Assembly (NCBI RefSeq): GCF_003063505.1
Contig: NZ_NERW01000002.1
Span: 496,001-560,000, forward strand
DNA: 64,000 nt
Origin: Limnohabitans sp. T6-20
Lineage (GTDB): Bacteria > Pseudomonadota > Gammaproteobacteria > Burkholderiales > Burkholderiaceae_C
Direction: 5' to 3'
Part shown: positions 1 to 12,000 of the stretch, in pieces
Position numbering within the stretch: position 1 is the stretch's first letter
Layout: every line of letters begins with the position of its first letter
Notes under the pieces: model-generated
What the model was told of the DNA's origin: nothing
The model's database searches: none
What the model saw: only the letters and a program-made list of their open reading frames with translations
Made by a program: the position numbers and the translations under genes

Positions 1-3000
1 CCGTCAAGATCGACAAGCTGCCCGCACTGACGGTGAGCGTGATGTCGGTGGCTTGTGCCGACACGTTGCCTGCAAGGTCGGTGGCCACAGCGGTGAACTG
101 GTAGCGGCCAACGGGCAGGGGGTTTTCTATGGGCGCGCTGGTGGTGGCGTCCAGCAGCAAGTCGCCATTCAGGTCGCGCTGGTAGCGCAGGTCAAGCGAC
201 CAAGTGCCGCTGGCACTGACGTTGACCACGCCCACGAGTTGACCGTCTTGGTAGATCTGCAGTTGGCTGTTGGCCTCTGCGGTGCCCTGCAAAATTTGTT
301 GCGCCAGTGCATTGATGGTCAAGCCAGTGGCTGAGCTGGCGGATTCGGCGAACCCGACCAAAACAGGCGCCGCCGGGGCCAAGGTGTCGATGCGCACATT
401 CAAAGTCTCTGACAAGCTCGACAGGTTGCCAGCAAGGTCTTCGACTTCGGCCCGCAACGCGTAGCTGCCATCGGCCAGTGCGCTGGTGGGACGCCAGCTG
501 AACAGGCCGTTGGCATCGGCGCGCACGGTGCCCAGCACGGTGCTGCCGTTGTAAATGCGCACGTCGGCATCGGCTTCGGCAATGCCGTTGAAGCTCGGGC
601 GTGGGTTGTTGGTCAGCGTCGGGCCTTGCAGGCTGGTGGTCTCGGGTGCGATCGGATCGATCACCACATAGAACGGTTCGCCCAGTGCGCTGCGGTCGCC
701 CACAGCGCTGATGGCCACGGCCACAAAGCTGTGGGTGCCGGTTTGCAGACTTTGTGGCACATCGAAGCTGAAGGTGCCACTGCTGACGGTGGCCGTGCCT
801 TGCAGCTGACCCGCGCGGTAGATTTCGACAAAGGCCGCGCCGGTGGCGCTGCCGGTCAACGTGGGTTTGACGCTGCGCGTGATGCCGTCGCTGGTACTGC
901 GACCCGTGTCTGTGGCGAGGGTCAAGGCCGACAACACCGGTGCATCAGGGACCACGGTGCTCAGGCTGAAGTCGCGTGTCGCGAGGGTTTCGTTGCCTGC
1001 CGCGTCGGTGGCGGTCACCCGTACTTGTTTGGCACCATCGGTGCCCAACAGGGCGAGGGTGCCGGTGTCCATCGGGATGCGCCAGCGGCCCGCGGCGTCG
1101 GCGACGGTCTGCAAAGTGCCCACCACGGTGCCACCCACGCTGCTGAGCAATTGCACGCGCAGGGTGAGGTTGGCTTCGGCCAGACCGTCCAGCGTGATGC
1201 CGGCGGCTTTTTCGGTGGCGTTGACCACGTCGTCCAAAGCCACGGCTGCGATGCCCAAGGACGGACCTTGGGTGTCGATCTCCAGGCTCAAGAGGGGGCT
1301 GGCTGTGCTGGTGTTGCCCGCCACATCGGTGGCGATGGCGCTCAGGGTGTGTGTGCCATCGGGCAGGGCCTGGCTCAGCGTCAGTTGCCAAAGACCTGCG
1401 GCGTTGGCCACCGCGGTGCCGAGCACCGTGTTGCCCGAACGCAGGCTCACGGTGGCACCGGCTTCGGCCGTGCCACTGAATGTGGGCTGGTTGTTTTTGC
1501 TCAGGTTGTCGCTGCTGCTGTCGCCGGTGTCAGGGCTGAAGCCGCTGATGCGCGGTGCAAACGGCGCGGTCTTGTCAACGGTCACGCTCAGGCTGGTGCC
1601 TGTGGCGCTGGTGTTGCCCGCCACATCGATCAGGCGCGCACTCAGGCTGGTGCTGCCTGCAGACAACGCTGTCGTGGGGGTGAGGGTCACGCTGGCGGCC
1701 GTGATCATGCTGTCGGTCAGCACCACGCTGGTCACCTGGTTGCTGCCTGCGAACAGGCGCAGTTCGTCCCCGGCCACGGCGTTGGTGCCGGTCAGGGCCA
1801 CGCTGAAGCTGGCACTCGCGTTGCGGGTGGTGTTGTCGCTGTTGCTGCTGCCGGTGTCGTCGGCCGCGATCAGGTCAGGTGTGACCGCGGTTGGAGCGAC
1901 GTTGTCCACCACCAAGCTGAGGGCTGGTGAGTTGGGGCTGAAGGTGCTGCCACCGCGCACAGCGCGGGCCACCAGGGTGTAGTTGCCTGCGGCCAGGTCT
2001 GCGCTGGCCTGGACTGTGACGCTGACACCAAAGCCTGCGGCCAGCGTGAGCGAACCCACCACGGCGTTGGAGGTGGTGTCAAAGAGCTGGATCACATCGC
2101 CCACGGCCAGAGCGCTGCCGCTGAAGCTGGTGCCGCTCAGGCTGACGCTGAAGCCGGGCCGCAGCACGTTGGTGCGGTTGTCCGTGTTGCTGGTGCCGCT
2201 GTCTTGGGCGGCGGTCAGATCGGGTGCGCCGGGTGCCCCGGCAGCGCGCGTGTCAATGTTCAGTGCCAAGGCCGTCGTAGGCCCGCTGGCGGCATTGAGC
2301 ACGGAGTTGCCCCAGTTGTCGCTCAGGCGGGCGTTGAGCGTGTACAGGCCATCGGCGAGGTTGCTCAGCGCAAAGGTGTAGCTCCCTGCGGTGATGTCGC
2401 CCGCTTGCAAGGTGCGCGAAGCCAGCACTGTGCCTGCAGCGTCGGTCAGCGCCAAGGTGTTGCCGGCCAAGGCCGCGCGACCGGCACCGGCAGACAAAGC
2501 CACCGTGATGCGGGGCGAAGTGTTGCTGGTCTGGTTGTCGGTGCTCGAGGCACCGTTGTCATCGGCTGCCATCAAGTCGGGCAGGCCCGGTGCGGCCAGT
2601 GCGGTGGTGAAGATGGCGATGCTGCGGGTCACAGCGGTGCTGTTGCCCGCAGCGTCGGTGGCGGTCAGGCTCAGGGTTTTGCCGGCCCCTTCGCCCAAAG
2701 CGGCATAGTCATCGGCCGTCAGTGTGTAAGACCAGCTGGTGCCGTTGAGTGTGGGGGTGACCGAGCGCTGGCTGCTGCCCGTGCCCAGTGTCAGCGACAA
2801 CTGAACGCCCGCTTCGGTGCTGCCGCTCAGGGTGACGCCCTTGGCTTTGTCTTGCGCGTTGATGGCGTCGTCTTCAGACACGACAGCCATGCTGCTGGTG
2901 GGTGCGACGTTGTCGAACACGAAGTTCAGCGCAGCGCCTAGGCTGCTGACGTTGCCCGCCACGTCGGTGGCGTGGCCGCGCACGCTGTAGCTGCCCGCCG

Positions 3001-6000
3001 TGGTCAAGGCGCTGGCCAGTGTGGCGCTCCAGTTGCCGTCTTGGTCGGCGGTGACCGTGGCAAAAGCGGTGGTGCTGCTGCCCAGGAACAGGCGCACGCT
3101 GCTCAGAGGCTCTGCCGTGCCGTTGAACACGGGCAGGGTGTTGCGCGTCAGACGGTCGGTGCTGCTGATGCCGCTGTCGGTGGCCACACTCATGCCGCAT
3201 ACCACCGGCGTCAGGGGCGGCACGGTGTCGACGCTGAAAATTTGCGTACGCAACATGCCCAGGTTGCCCGCAGCGTCTTCGACTTGCAGGCTGAGGTTGT
3301 GCGGGCCTTCGGCCAGCACGCTGGTGCCGGTGTAGCTCCAAGCACCGGTGCTGGCGTGTGCCGTCACCATGCTCAAGGCTTGCCCATCCAGGCGCAGCCA
3401 GACGTGGCTACCCGGCTCGGCCACACCTGTGAGCGCCAGTGTGGCGCTGTTGGTCAGCTCGGCATCGGGGGTGCCGTTGAGCGTCAGAGCGGTGACCGCA
3501 TTGGGTGCGGTTTGGTCAATGGTCAAATCAAAAGCGGCGGTCATGCCACTGGCGTTGCCTGCCAGGTCGGCAGCTTTGGCATACAGCGTGTGGCGGCCAG
3601 CCGAAATGGCCAAGGCCGACAAGTCCAGCTGCCAATGACCGAAGTCATCGGCCACCACACTGCCAATTTGGGCGGCTCCCGATGTGCCATCGAGGAAGAT
3701 GCTGACCAAGGCATTGGCTTGTGCGGTGCCTTGCAGCTCCAGCGTGTTGAGCTGGGTCAATGCGTCGCTGTCGCTGAATCCCGTGTCTGGCGTCACCCCC
3801 GAGATCACGGGTGTGGGCGGTGCCACGTTGTCCACCACCAGGACAAACGGCAAGGACGGCTTGCTTTCGTTGTCCACCGTGTCAAGCGCCATGGCGGTGA
3901 AAACATAGGTGCCATCGTCTAGGTTTACCACTGCTGAATTGGCGGTGTAGCTGAAGCTCCACAAACCATTGCGGTCGGCTCTGACGCTGCCCAGTGAACC
4001 TGTGATGCCTTCGCGGTAGATGCGGACGGAGCTGTACGGTTCGGCTTTGCCTTCCAACACCACGGTGCGGGTCTTGGTGTTGGCGTCGGTGGCGCTGCGG
4101 CCTGTGTCCGCAAATACCCCGGTGATTTTGGGCGTTTCTGGAACTTTGGTGTCAATGGTCAGGTACAGCGGCGCGGTTTCGGCCGTGATGTTGCCTGCCA
4201 GATCGGTGGCGGTAAGAACCACCGAATAACTGCCATCGGCCAGGTTGCAGCCGTTGGTGTCGAATTGCCAGCTGCCGTCGTTGAGCGCGGTGGTGGTGCC
4301 CAGAAAAACGTTGTTGGCCACCACGCGAATCACGCTGCCCGGTTCGGCCATGCCTTGCAGCTGGGGCCGACTGGTTTTGGAGTAGAAACTGACAAAACCA
4401 TTGATGTCGGTCGTGCCTTTGCTGTCCACTGCGCCCCAAGTGGGCAGAGCGGGTGCCACGGTGTCCAGCACCATGTTCAAAACGCCTGACCAGCTGGATG
4501 TCAGCGCGGCAGAGCTGCCGCCGACGCTGCCAGACGGCGCTTCCACGCGCGCCTTGATGCCAAAGCTGTAGCCACCGGCGTTGTTCAAGTCAGGATGTGT
4601 CACAGCGGGCAGTGTGACGATGGCCAGACCGCTGGCCACTTGCATGGCGCTCAGGGTGAGGCTGGTCAAGGTGGTGCTGTTGGCGTCGTTGAGTGCGATT
4701 TTGAGCGTGTCGCCCGCTGCAATGCCTGCGGGCAACGCGATCGACACGCGCATGCAGTTGACGTTGGTGTTGTTGTCAGAGCCAGAACGGCCGCTGTCAT
4801 CGCCCGCCAACAAATCGGGTGTGCCCGGTGTGGCAGGGGCGTTCAGGTTGTCAACGCGGTCCGATGAGACATAGAAGTTGTCCGCATCGTTGCCTGCATC
4901 GTCTTGCAGTGCCACCGCATCGTTGTTGAGGCTCGGGTCGCTGTAGGCCAGGGTGATCTGCTGGCCACGGAACACGGGCTGGGCCAATGTCAGGGTCAAG
5001 CGGGTTCTGTCAGTGGGGTCAACGGTCACGCCGCTGACGGTGACCAGTTGGCCATTGACGGCCACGGCAAAGCCCGACGGTGGCAAGCTGGTTTGCACGG
5101 GTTCGCTCATGACCAGGGTCATTTGGGTGCCGTTGAACGAAATGCCGCCTACCAGTGTGGGGGCGATCCGGTCGGCGGGCTCCGTGGTCACGCTGGCGTT
5201 GTTCACGTTCAGTGTGAGCGTTGCGGCGCTGGCCTTGAGTTCGGCATCGGTGTGCGAGAGATTGCCCGCAGAGTCTACGGCACGCACCACCAGGGTATGG
5301 TTGCCTTGCACCAGCTCAGATCCGGTGTAGGTGAAGAACCAAGCACCGCCCTTGACGCTGGCTTTGCCCAAAGAAATCAGTGTTTGGTTGGCATCTGCCA
5401 AGCGGTCAAAAATTTCGACATAAACCACACTCAGCGCCGAATCACTTGCTGTGGGTGTGGTGATCGTGCCTTGCAAGGTGAACAGGCGGTTGGCCGTGGT
5501 GGTGGCCGTGCGGGCGACCAGGCTGGCCGTGGTCAATGACGATGTGCCATCGGCCGTGACCAAGAAGGGCACGTTGGAGTCGGGTGCCGGCCGTGCATCG
5601 ACTTGCAGGTTGTAAGCGCCGCCGGTGATGGCCCCCAGTGACATGCTCTTTTCGGCGCTGACGTTACCCATCACATCGGTGATGCGCGTGGACGCCCAAA
5701 GTTGCCGGTTGGGCAGTGCGTTGGTCACAGCAAAGTCAACAAATTGGTTGCTGAGGTCGTCTGCGTTCAGGACGCGGCTCATGGCCACAGGAATGCCGCC
5801 AGCGGGGTTTTCTGTGGTTGAGGTGTAGCCCGAACTCCATCGCACATACAACTCCACCGTATCGCCCACGCGGACGTCGGCGGGCAGGTTCACCCGGAAC
5901 GTGGGTGTGGCATCGGTGGTGATGCGGTCGGTGGCGAAGTAACCACTGTCATCGGCATTGCGCATGACCAGCGAACGCGGCGCAGGGGCTGTGCGGTCAA

Positions 6001-9000
6001 CCGTCAGAGGCACCGTGATGGTGTTGAAGTTGCCCGCCTTGTCTTGCTGTACCACGATGTAGTTGCGTGTGCCCACCGCTTGCGTGGCCAGGGTAAAGCT
6101 GTACGCCCCGGTGGTGCTGTTGGCGGTGATGACCGTGGTGGTGTTGTCCGATGTCGTCAGCTGTTCGTTGGGCTCAGGAATACCGTTGCCGTTGGCGTCG
6201 CGGAATACGCTGATGCGTGCGCCGACTTCGGCGGTGCCGGCGATGGTGGGCTGGGTGTTGCGCGTCAGGTTGTCGCCCATCGTGCCTGTGTCGGTGGCGG
6301 CTGTGAGTGCGGCCGTGAAGACGGCCGATGGACTGCTGTCTACGACCAGTGGCAGACGCGTGGCCGAGATGGCGCTGGTGTTGCCAGCGGCGTCGGTGGT
6401 GCGGATGCCGATGCTGTGCTCACCATTGGCCAAAGCCGTGCCGCGGTAAGTGAAGTTCCAGACCCGGCTGGCGTTGATGCTGGCGTAACCCAGCGTGGTG
6501 GTGTTGCCGTTGAACACGTCCACCACTTCGACTTGCACCACATCTGCAGCCAGCGGGTAGCTGGCGTTGTTGGCAAAACTCAGTTGGGTGCCAAAACGGA
6601 CAATGTTGTCGGTGGCGCTCACGCCGGTGTCGTCGGCATTGAGCAAGTTGATGAAGGTGGGGGTGGCGGGTGCTGTGGCATCCACCACCAGCGAGGTGCT
6701 CATGCTCACGCCGGTGCTGCGGTTGCCTGCACGGTCGGTGTACCAGGCGGTGATGGCGGTGCCACCGGAATAGGTGGCTGCAGCCAAGGTGCTGCTGCTC
6801 AGATCGGCATAACCCGCAGTGATGTCTGTGGATGACAGTGTCAGCTGTCCGATCAGGTAAGTCGCGCTGTAGGTGGAATACCGGGTCAACTCAATCAAAT
6901 CGCCTGCTGCGGCATTGCGCGGCAGCGTCACGCGGAAGCTGGGTGTGGTGTTGGTGGTGAAGCCGTCGTAGGCGCTGAAGCCGGTGTCGTTGTTGGCGAC
7001 CAGTGTGTTGGGCAACATGGCAACGGCCAGGTTGGGGCTGGCTGACCGGTCGAGCACAAAATTCAGGGGACTTGTCGCCACTTTACTGTTGCCCGCGGCG
7101 TCTGTGGTCACCGCGCGCAGGTTGTATTCACCGTCTGTGAGGTAAACCAGGTCGTAGCTGAAGGTGCCGTTGGCATTGATGACCGGCGTGGCGACTGCGC
7201 TCGCGCTGGCCACGGTGTAGAGCGTCATGCTCGGCTCACCCGGGTCTTGCACACCGTTGTTGTTGAGGTCGTTGAACACCATCAGGCGGTTACCTGCCTC
7301 ACCCGTGCCACTGAGGGTGATGTAGTTGGTGTTGGTGGTGAACCGAACGTTGCCATTGACGTAGCGCATGTCGGCGCTGTCCACGGTCATGGTGGGCACC
7401 ACGGGGGCCGTGGTGTCGATGGTGACGGGTGCCATGCCCGCCCACGCACTGACGTTGCCAGCGGTGTCCACGGCCTTGGCCATGAAGTAGTGGCGTCCGT
7501 TGGGCAGGGTGCTGCTGTCCGATGTCCAGGAGAATGCACCATTGCTGGCGATGCCGGTGCGGCCCACAAGGGTGGGCGCGCTGTAGCCGCCGAACAAGCG
7601 CAGCACGCCATAGCCGGTGGCTGAGCTGGAGGTTGCCAGTGTTTGAGCGGTTGCCGTGCTCCATGCGCTGTTGGTGTCGGCCTCGGACCCCGCAGAATTG
7701 CCTGCTTTGTATTTGGCATCGATGGCCCGAGCCATCAGGTGACGACTGGCGTCCATCGACAGTTCAACCCGAACCATCTTGGTATAGACGGTATCGAAGT
7801 AGGCAACGATCCATTGGTTGGTGGTGCCCGCGACGCGCCAGGCCGTGCCGGGAAAGGCACCGATGGATGCGCCGTCCAACTGACCGCCACTTAACTGGAT
7901 GTCGGCGATGCCGATGTTGGCCGGGAGGGTGACGCCGGTGCTGACGGCGGTGGTGGTCAAAAAGCCTGTGAATGTGTAGTCGGCAGCATTGTCCAGATCT
8001 GCCGATGACCGGTAAATGTCGACCCATGCTGCCGAGGTGTCGGCCGTGCCCGTTAAGGTGATCTGGCTGTTCTTGTTTGTGATGTTGTCGGTGCCGCTTG
8101 GGCCCAGGTCATCGGTGCGCAGCAAGTCCATGCCCCCAGGGGTGGTGGGAGCGGTGGTGTCAGACGACACGCTTGGTAGTGCGATGAGGCCGCCTGCAAT
8201 GCTTGCAGGTGCGGTGTAACGGTACTGGTTGGTGCCATCGCCCAAGCCAGTGACGGCCACGTCAACCCAGCCGTTGGTGATGTCTTGCGCGCTGAGCGTC
8301 ACACTGCCCGCCATGGCCGATCCGGTGACCGTGGCGCTGTTGTAAATCTGGATCACGCCACCGGCTGCGACCCCATTGGCCGCGGTGTTCAGGTTCAGGC
8401 GCAGCACCTGTTGGTAGGTGTTGCCTGTGCCATCGTTGCTCAGGTAGCCGCTGTCGACATCGGCAGCACTGAGTGCTGCGGACTGTGTGAGGCGGATGTT
8501 GTCGAAGTGGGCACGCTGTGCGCCTTCAGACGCCAACACGATGCGCATCGATTTGCCCACCAGTGCGGTGGCCACCGAGGTGTCAATCACCAAGGTAGTT
8601 GCATCTTTGAATGTGCCTGCTGCGGTGAAGTTGAAGGCGTTGACAGAGCCCAGTCCACTGGCGTGGCTGGTCCCGTCGGTGGCGATCAATTTGTAGGCGG
8701 AAATGTTGCCTGCGGTCGTGAAGGTGGCGTCCCTGTTGCCGACCGAAACCGTGAGCCTGTAGACCGTGTTGGCTGCAAAGGTGATGCCCAGGTCTTGATA
8801 GACAGAGCGTGCCGATGCAATCGTCAGCACGTCCGTGCCACCACCAGTGAGGGTGTTGAAGTACTCTTCTGCGGCGTCTTGCGCCACTCCCGAAGAGAGT
8901 GTCCACTCGGGCCCGATGACGTTGGTCCAAGTGCCAGCGGCCAAGTTGGGCGACTGGGTCTCGAACGAGGGGTCTCGCACGTTGAGCAGTTGCTGGCCGG

Positions 9001-12000
9001 TGGAGAGGCTGGCCCCGGTGACCAGGGGTGTGATCGCCGCATTGGTGACCGTGACCGTGCTGCGTGTGCTTTCTTGGCCGATATTGCCCGCGTTGTCGAT
9101 CATGTAGGCCTGCACGCCCAAGGTCACACCCAATGGCAAGGCTTTGTCGGTGCGCACCTCAATGGTGGCGTAGCCGTTGCTCAGGTCGGTCGCGTTGATG
9201 CGTTGGCGGCCCAGTTCGGTGCTGCCATTGATGAGCACCATTTGGTCCCCGACGCCGCTGCCTGCGGGCAGGCTGATCCTGAAGCTGGGCGTGACCGATG
9301 GGGTCAGTGTGTCGGTGTCGAGGGTGTTGTTGGCATTAAGCAGCTGTGGCTGTCCAGGTACCAGTGGCGCTGAACGGTCGTAGTTGATCTCGAGGGCAGA
9401 CGTGCTGGCCCCCAGGATTTGGCCGATGGCGTCGAAGGCCACCGCACGGATGCGGTTGATGCCGCTGGGCAGGGTGATTTGTTGGCTGGCAAACACGCCG
9501 CGTGCATCGGTTGTGATGACCGCGCTGGCGTTCAGGCGCTCGCCCAGGTCGATCACGCCGTTGTTGTTGCTGTCGTTGTAAAGCCAGACGGTGGCGTTGG
9601 CCGCCATGCGGCCGGAGACGCGGACCACGCCGTCGGTGTCGGTCAGCACATTGTCATTGGGGTTGCGGGTGTCGTCTGAAAAAGTGACGCTGGCCGGTTC
9701 AATCCACAGGGCGTTTTCGTAGGCGCGCACCGCTGCCAACGCTGCAGACTCGACGGTCAGCAGCAGCGCGGTCGAGTCGGCGCTGGTGTTGCCCGCGGCG
9801 TCTACCGCACGGGCGGTGAAGGCGTAAATGCCATCGGCCAAGGCCGAGCCGGTGTAGGTCCAAGTCCAGCTGGTGGCGGCGCCCACCACGGGCGTCCTGC
9901 CCATCAGGGTGTTGCCCAGGTAAATGTCGACGCGTGCAGCTTGCGCGGTGGTGACTGTGCCGGTCAGGCTGAAATAGGTGTTGCGTGTGGTGATGTTGTC
10001 GTTGGTGATCGCACGCGAGTCGTCAGCCGCCAGCAGGCCAATGGTCGGCACATTGGGCGCTGTCACGTCGATCACGGCGCGATCGAGCACACGGGCGCCG
10101 CTCAGGTTGCCCGACAGGTCTTCGATGCGGGCGCTGATGGCGTTGGTGTAAGTGCCTTCAACCAGCATGTTGGCGATGTTGCCGACCACCCGGATGTCGG
10201 TGCTCGGATTGGCACCGATGTCGATGGCAGCGTTGTTGCCAAAGACCAACTCGCTCACGGCCGCAGGCAAGGCATTTGTGCCCGCCACTTGGGCGGCGGT
10301 CAGCTGGGCATCCCAGGCGCGGTAAGACAAGATATCGCCCGTGAAATAGGTACTGTTGGCGTAACCCAAGCGCTGGTTGGTGTCCCAGTTGTAGTCGGAT
10401 GCGGCCTTGGTACCCGACAGCACCAGCACGCCATCGACATAGATCCGTTGACCACCGGGGCCGAGTGTGAACACCAATTTGTGTTCCAGGCCGTCGTTGA
10501 GGTTCAGACCTGTGCTGGTCAGGGTTTCCGATGTGTAGACGTACGATCCAATGTTGCCATTGGCCGTGACCCAAAGACCACGGTCATAAGCACCACTGGG
10601 GCTTTGCACCCCGAAGAGGCCACCGCCGGTGGTCGTCTTGAAGACAATTTCACGGCTGATAAATGTCTCGGGTTCGTTGCGAACGATGTCGAGGTAACCC
10701 GAACCCGTCAAACGCAGGGCACTGGAGGGGGTGAAGTCCACATAACCTGCCACGATGTCGGCCCCGGTCAGGGTCAGGGTGCCGATGTTGGATGTGGTGT
10801 TGTTGGCCGAGTACAGACGGACTTTGTCCCCTGCTACCACGCCTTCGGGCAGGCTGATACGCCAGGTTGGAGCCTGGTTGCGGGTGGTGTTGTCTGCATT
10901 GAACAGGCCCGAGTCGCTGCTGCTCAGCAGGTCGATGCGGGTGGGGATGGGAACCAAGTTGTCGACCTTGACGGTGCTGGCGGCCGACAAACGGACGTTG
11001 CCCGCCGTGTCGGTGGCCAGGGCGTACAAGGTGTGCGTGCCCACGGGCAAACTCAGGTTGGCCAGCGTGTAGGTGGTGCCGCTCAGGGTGGCGTTGCCCA
11101 ACAGTTCGCCATCGTCCAGGCGTGCGTTGTCATTGCGGTCGCGGAAAATTTGTACCGTGCTGAGTGCTTCAGCCGTACCCGTGACGGTGATGGTGGTGGT
11201 CAGCTTGGTGATGCCATCGTTGGTGACGGCACCGGTGTCGGAGGCGGTGTTGAGCACCGGTGCGGTGACAGTTGGCGCTGTGGTGTCGGCGCTGGCCACC
11301 AGGGTGGACTGGGTAACCACGACTTGCTGTTCTTGCGACAGCAGGCTCAGGTTGCCCGCACGGTCAAACTGCATAGCTCGAACGCTGTAGCTGCCTTGCG
11401 GCAGCGTGATGGCTTGAGTGAAAACACCGGTGGTGGCATTGGCCGTGGTGTTCCACGAACGCTCACCCACATCCAGGCTTCCATTGCCATTGGCATCCGC
11501 GAACAGCAGCACCCGGGCACCTGGGTCGGCAAAGCCGCTCAAGGTGGTGCTGCCTGTGCTGGTGTAAGTACGGATCACCGCGTCTGGCGTGCCTGTGCGG
11601 CTGAGGACCACATTGTTGAAGTCGGCGTTGTTGTCGGCGCGGCTGTCCTGGCCGACGCCAAAGACGGTGCGCACGCCCAGGCCCACATCGCCGACTTGGG
11701 CGGTGTAGCTCAAGGTGAATGTCTTGAAGCTGCCATCGGGTCCGAGTTCGGACGCGGCGATGACGCGTTTGGCCAGCACCACACCATCGCTGCGCTCAAT
11801 CGAGATGTAGGTGCCGTTGGCAGACACTTGGGCGGTGGCATTGCCGCCACGGTTGCCCAGATCGACCGAGAGCGTGAAGGTTTCGCCACTTTGGGCCAAC
11901 AAGGCATTGTTTTGGACGAAGCGGACTTCGCCTGACGTGGTGCCTGCGGCATAGGCCACATTGCCAATGTTCAGGTAGCCCGTGCCTGCATACCAAGCCG